From contig NZ_JAMFMB010000005.1 in NCBI RefSeq assembly GCF_023502395.1, positions 105,699 through 169,698 of the forward strand: a stretch of 64,000 bases of DNA, written 5' to 3'. Positions 63,490 to 64,000 of the stretch are shown here, piece by piece (positions within the stretch are counted from its first letter, which is position 1; every line of letters starts with the position of its first letter). The notes under the pieces were generated by a model. The model ran no database searches, had not been told where the DNA came from, and was given only the letters and a program-made list of their open reading frames with translations. The position numbers and the translations under genes are program-made. Source of the DNA: Ruegeria spongiae (GTDB lineage Bacteria > Pseudomonadota > Alphaproteobacteria > Rhodobacterales > Rhodobacteraceae).

Positions 63490-63999
63490 ATGACCCAGAC
63501 CAGTGTCGACCGCAGTTCGGAACAACCTACCCCGCCCCGCCTTCAGGCAGAGGCAAGGACCGAAACGGGGTTTCTGTCCGGGACCGTCTTGATGACGCAA
63601 CGAGGCGAGCGCATGATCGAGGAGCTTGGGAAGGGCGACCGGATCATCACACGGGATCGCGGCTTTGTTCTGGTGCGTGGCGTTCGGCGGACCACCTGCC
63701 GCTGCCGCGCGATCTCCTTTGCCGCGGGCTCGCTTGGTGACACACGGCCCGATCAGGATCTGGTGCTGCCCGCCGGGCAAAAAGTGCTGATCCGCGACTG
63801 GCGCGCTCAAGCGCTGTTCAATGCGGACCGCGCCATGGTGCGTGCTGATGCATTGCTTGACGGAGAGTTCATCCGCGATCTGGGCATCCGCGAAATGGTG
63901 CTCTACCAGATCGCGTTCGATGCACCCCACGTGCTGTATGCGGGTGGGCTGGAACTGGCGGCTGAACCATCGGGCGCAGCACTCAGCCACGCCGCCTAA
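63490..63999 (+). CDS. Hint-domain protein lacking the nucleophile Cys
   Basis: 169 aa. Hedgehog/intein (Hint_2)-type pattern: GFLSGTVLMTQRGERMIEELGKGDRIITRDRG, then QDLVLPAGQKVLIRDWRA and the end AFDAPHVLYAGGLELA. In a self-cleaving Hint domain the first residue is Cys; here it is replaced (TGFLSG), so autoprocessing is unlikely. Such short Hint proteins are frequent in Roseobacters; role unknown. Its stop is one base before the window end. Confidence 0.82.
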   Translation: MTQTSVDRSSEQPTPPRLQAEARTETGFLSGTVLMTQRGERMIEELGKGDRIITRDRGFVLVRGVRRTTCRCRAISFAAGSLGDTRPDQDLVLPAGQKVLIRDWRAQALFNADRAMVRADALLDGEFIRDLGIREMVLYQIAFDAPHVLYAGGLELAAEPSGAALSHAA

Positions 64000-64000
64000 A

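Noticed and set aside
1..64000. CRISPR array
   Set aside because: No set of regularly spaced direct repeats was seen anywhere in the window.

Overview
The window is a high-GC chromosomal segment from an alphaproteobacterium, most likely a Roseobacter-group member of the Rhodobacterales. The reasons are a complete Rhodobacter-type gene transfer agent (GTA) cluster next to cysE, an E1-beta subunit with its own lipoyl domain, a DUF5930/M23 peptidase beside a bactofilin, a GAAC-N7-GAAC SOS box at uvrA, and a LuxR/LuxI pair. Genus and species cannot be set from the sequence alone.

Layout. 1-2.9 kb: 5' part of uvrA with an SOS box, an MFS transporter and a methyltransferase. 2.9-4.0 kb: an AT-richer stretch without an intact recognisable gene, holding a degraded ParB-like fragment and several inverted repeats. 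4.0-13.3 kb: lpdA, a small membrane coiled-coil protein, a DUF924 protein, an MFS transporter, queA, a giant AsmA-like protein and a peroxiredoxin. 13.4-23.9 kb: a secreted RCC1/RTX protein, a DUF455 ferritin-like protein, the M23 peptidase-bactofilin pair, a divergent SDR/LysR pair, an adenylate cyclase fused to a C-type lectin domain, and an FtsB-like protein. 24.0-28.0 kb: pyruvate dehydrogenase operon pdhA-pdhB-(86-aa ORF)-pdhC. 28.1-43.5 kb: cysE and the GTA structural cluster gp15 to gp1, all on the minus strand. 43.6-49.9 kb: mltG, fabF, a HisA paralogue, a GNAT, acpP, fabG and fabD. 50.1-53.2 kb: a cytochrome b561-YceI fusion, a GNAT, a second YceI and a small membrane protein. 53.3-55.4 kb: rpsF-rpsR-rplI and a lipoprotein transglycosylase. 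55.4-58.5 kb: aqpZ and an XRE-luxR-luxI quorum-sensing block. 58.5-64 kb: tig, a porin, a sugar kinase and a lyxose/mannose isomerase, tRNA-Leu(UAG) and a Hint-domain protein.

How genes may work together. lpdA (E3) lies 19 kb from pdhABC, but both carry the same inverted repeat (TAGTTTA-N4-TAAACTA) 24-30 bp before their start codons, so one regulator probably controls both. fabD-fabG-acpP-fabF are the initiation and elongation core of fatty-acid synthesis. The GTA cluster has a near-consensus promoter followed almost at once by a strong intrinsic terminator ahead of gp1, and a second terminator between gp2 and gp3. This suggests that full GTA expression may need antitermination. The quorum-sensing block is relevant because GTA production in Rhodobacter is linked to quorum sensing.

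The most unusual items are the adenylate cyclase-lectin fusion, the GTA leader promoter-terminator arrangement, the shared pdh/lpd operator, the RCC1-RTX secreted protein and the long C-terminal tail of the LuxI protein. All start choices, motif positions and functions come from reading the sequence; no database search was run.
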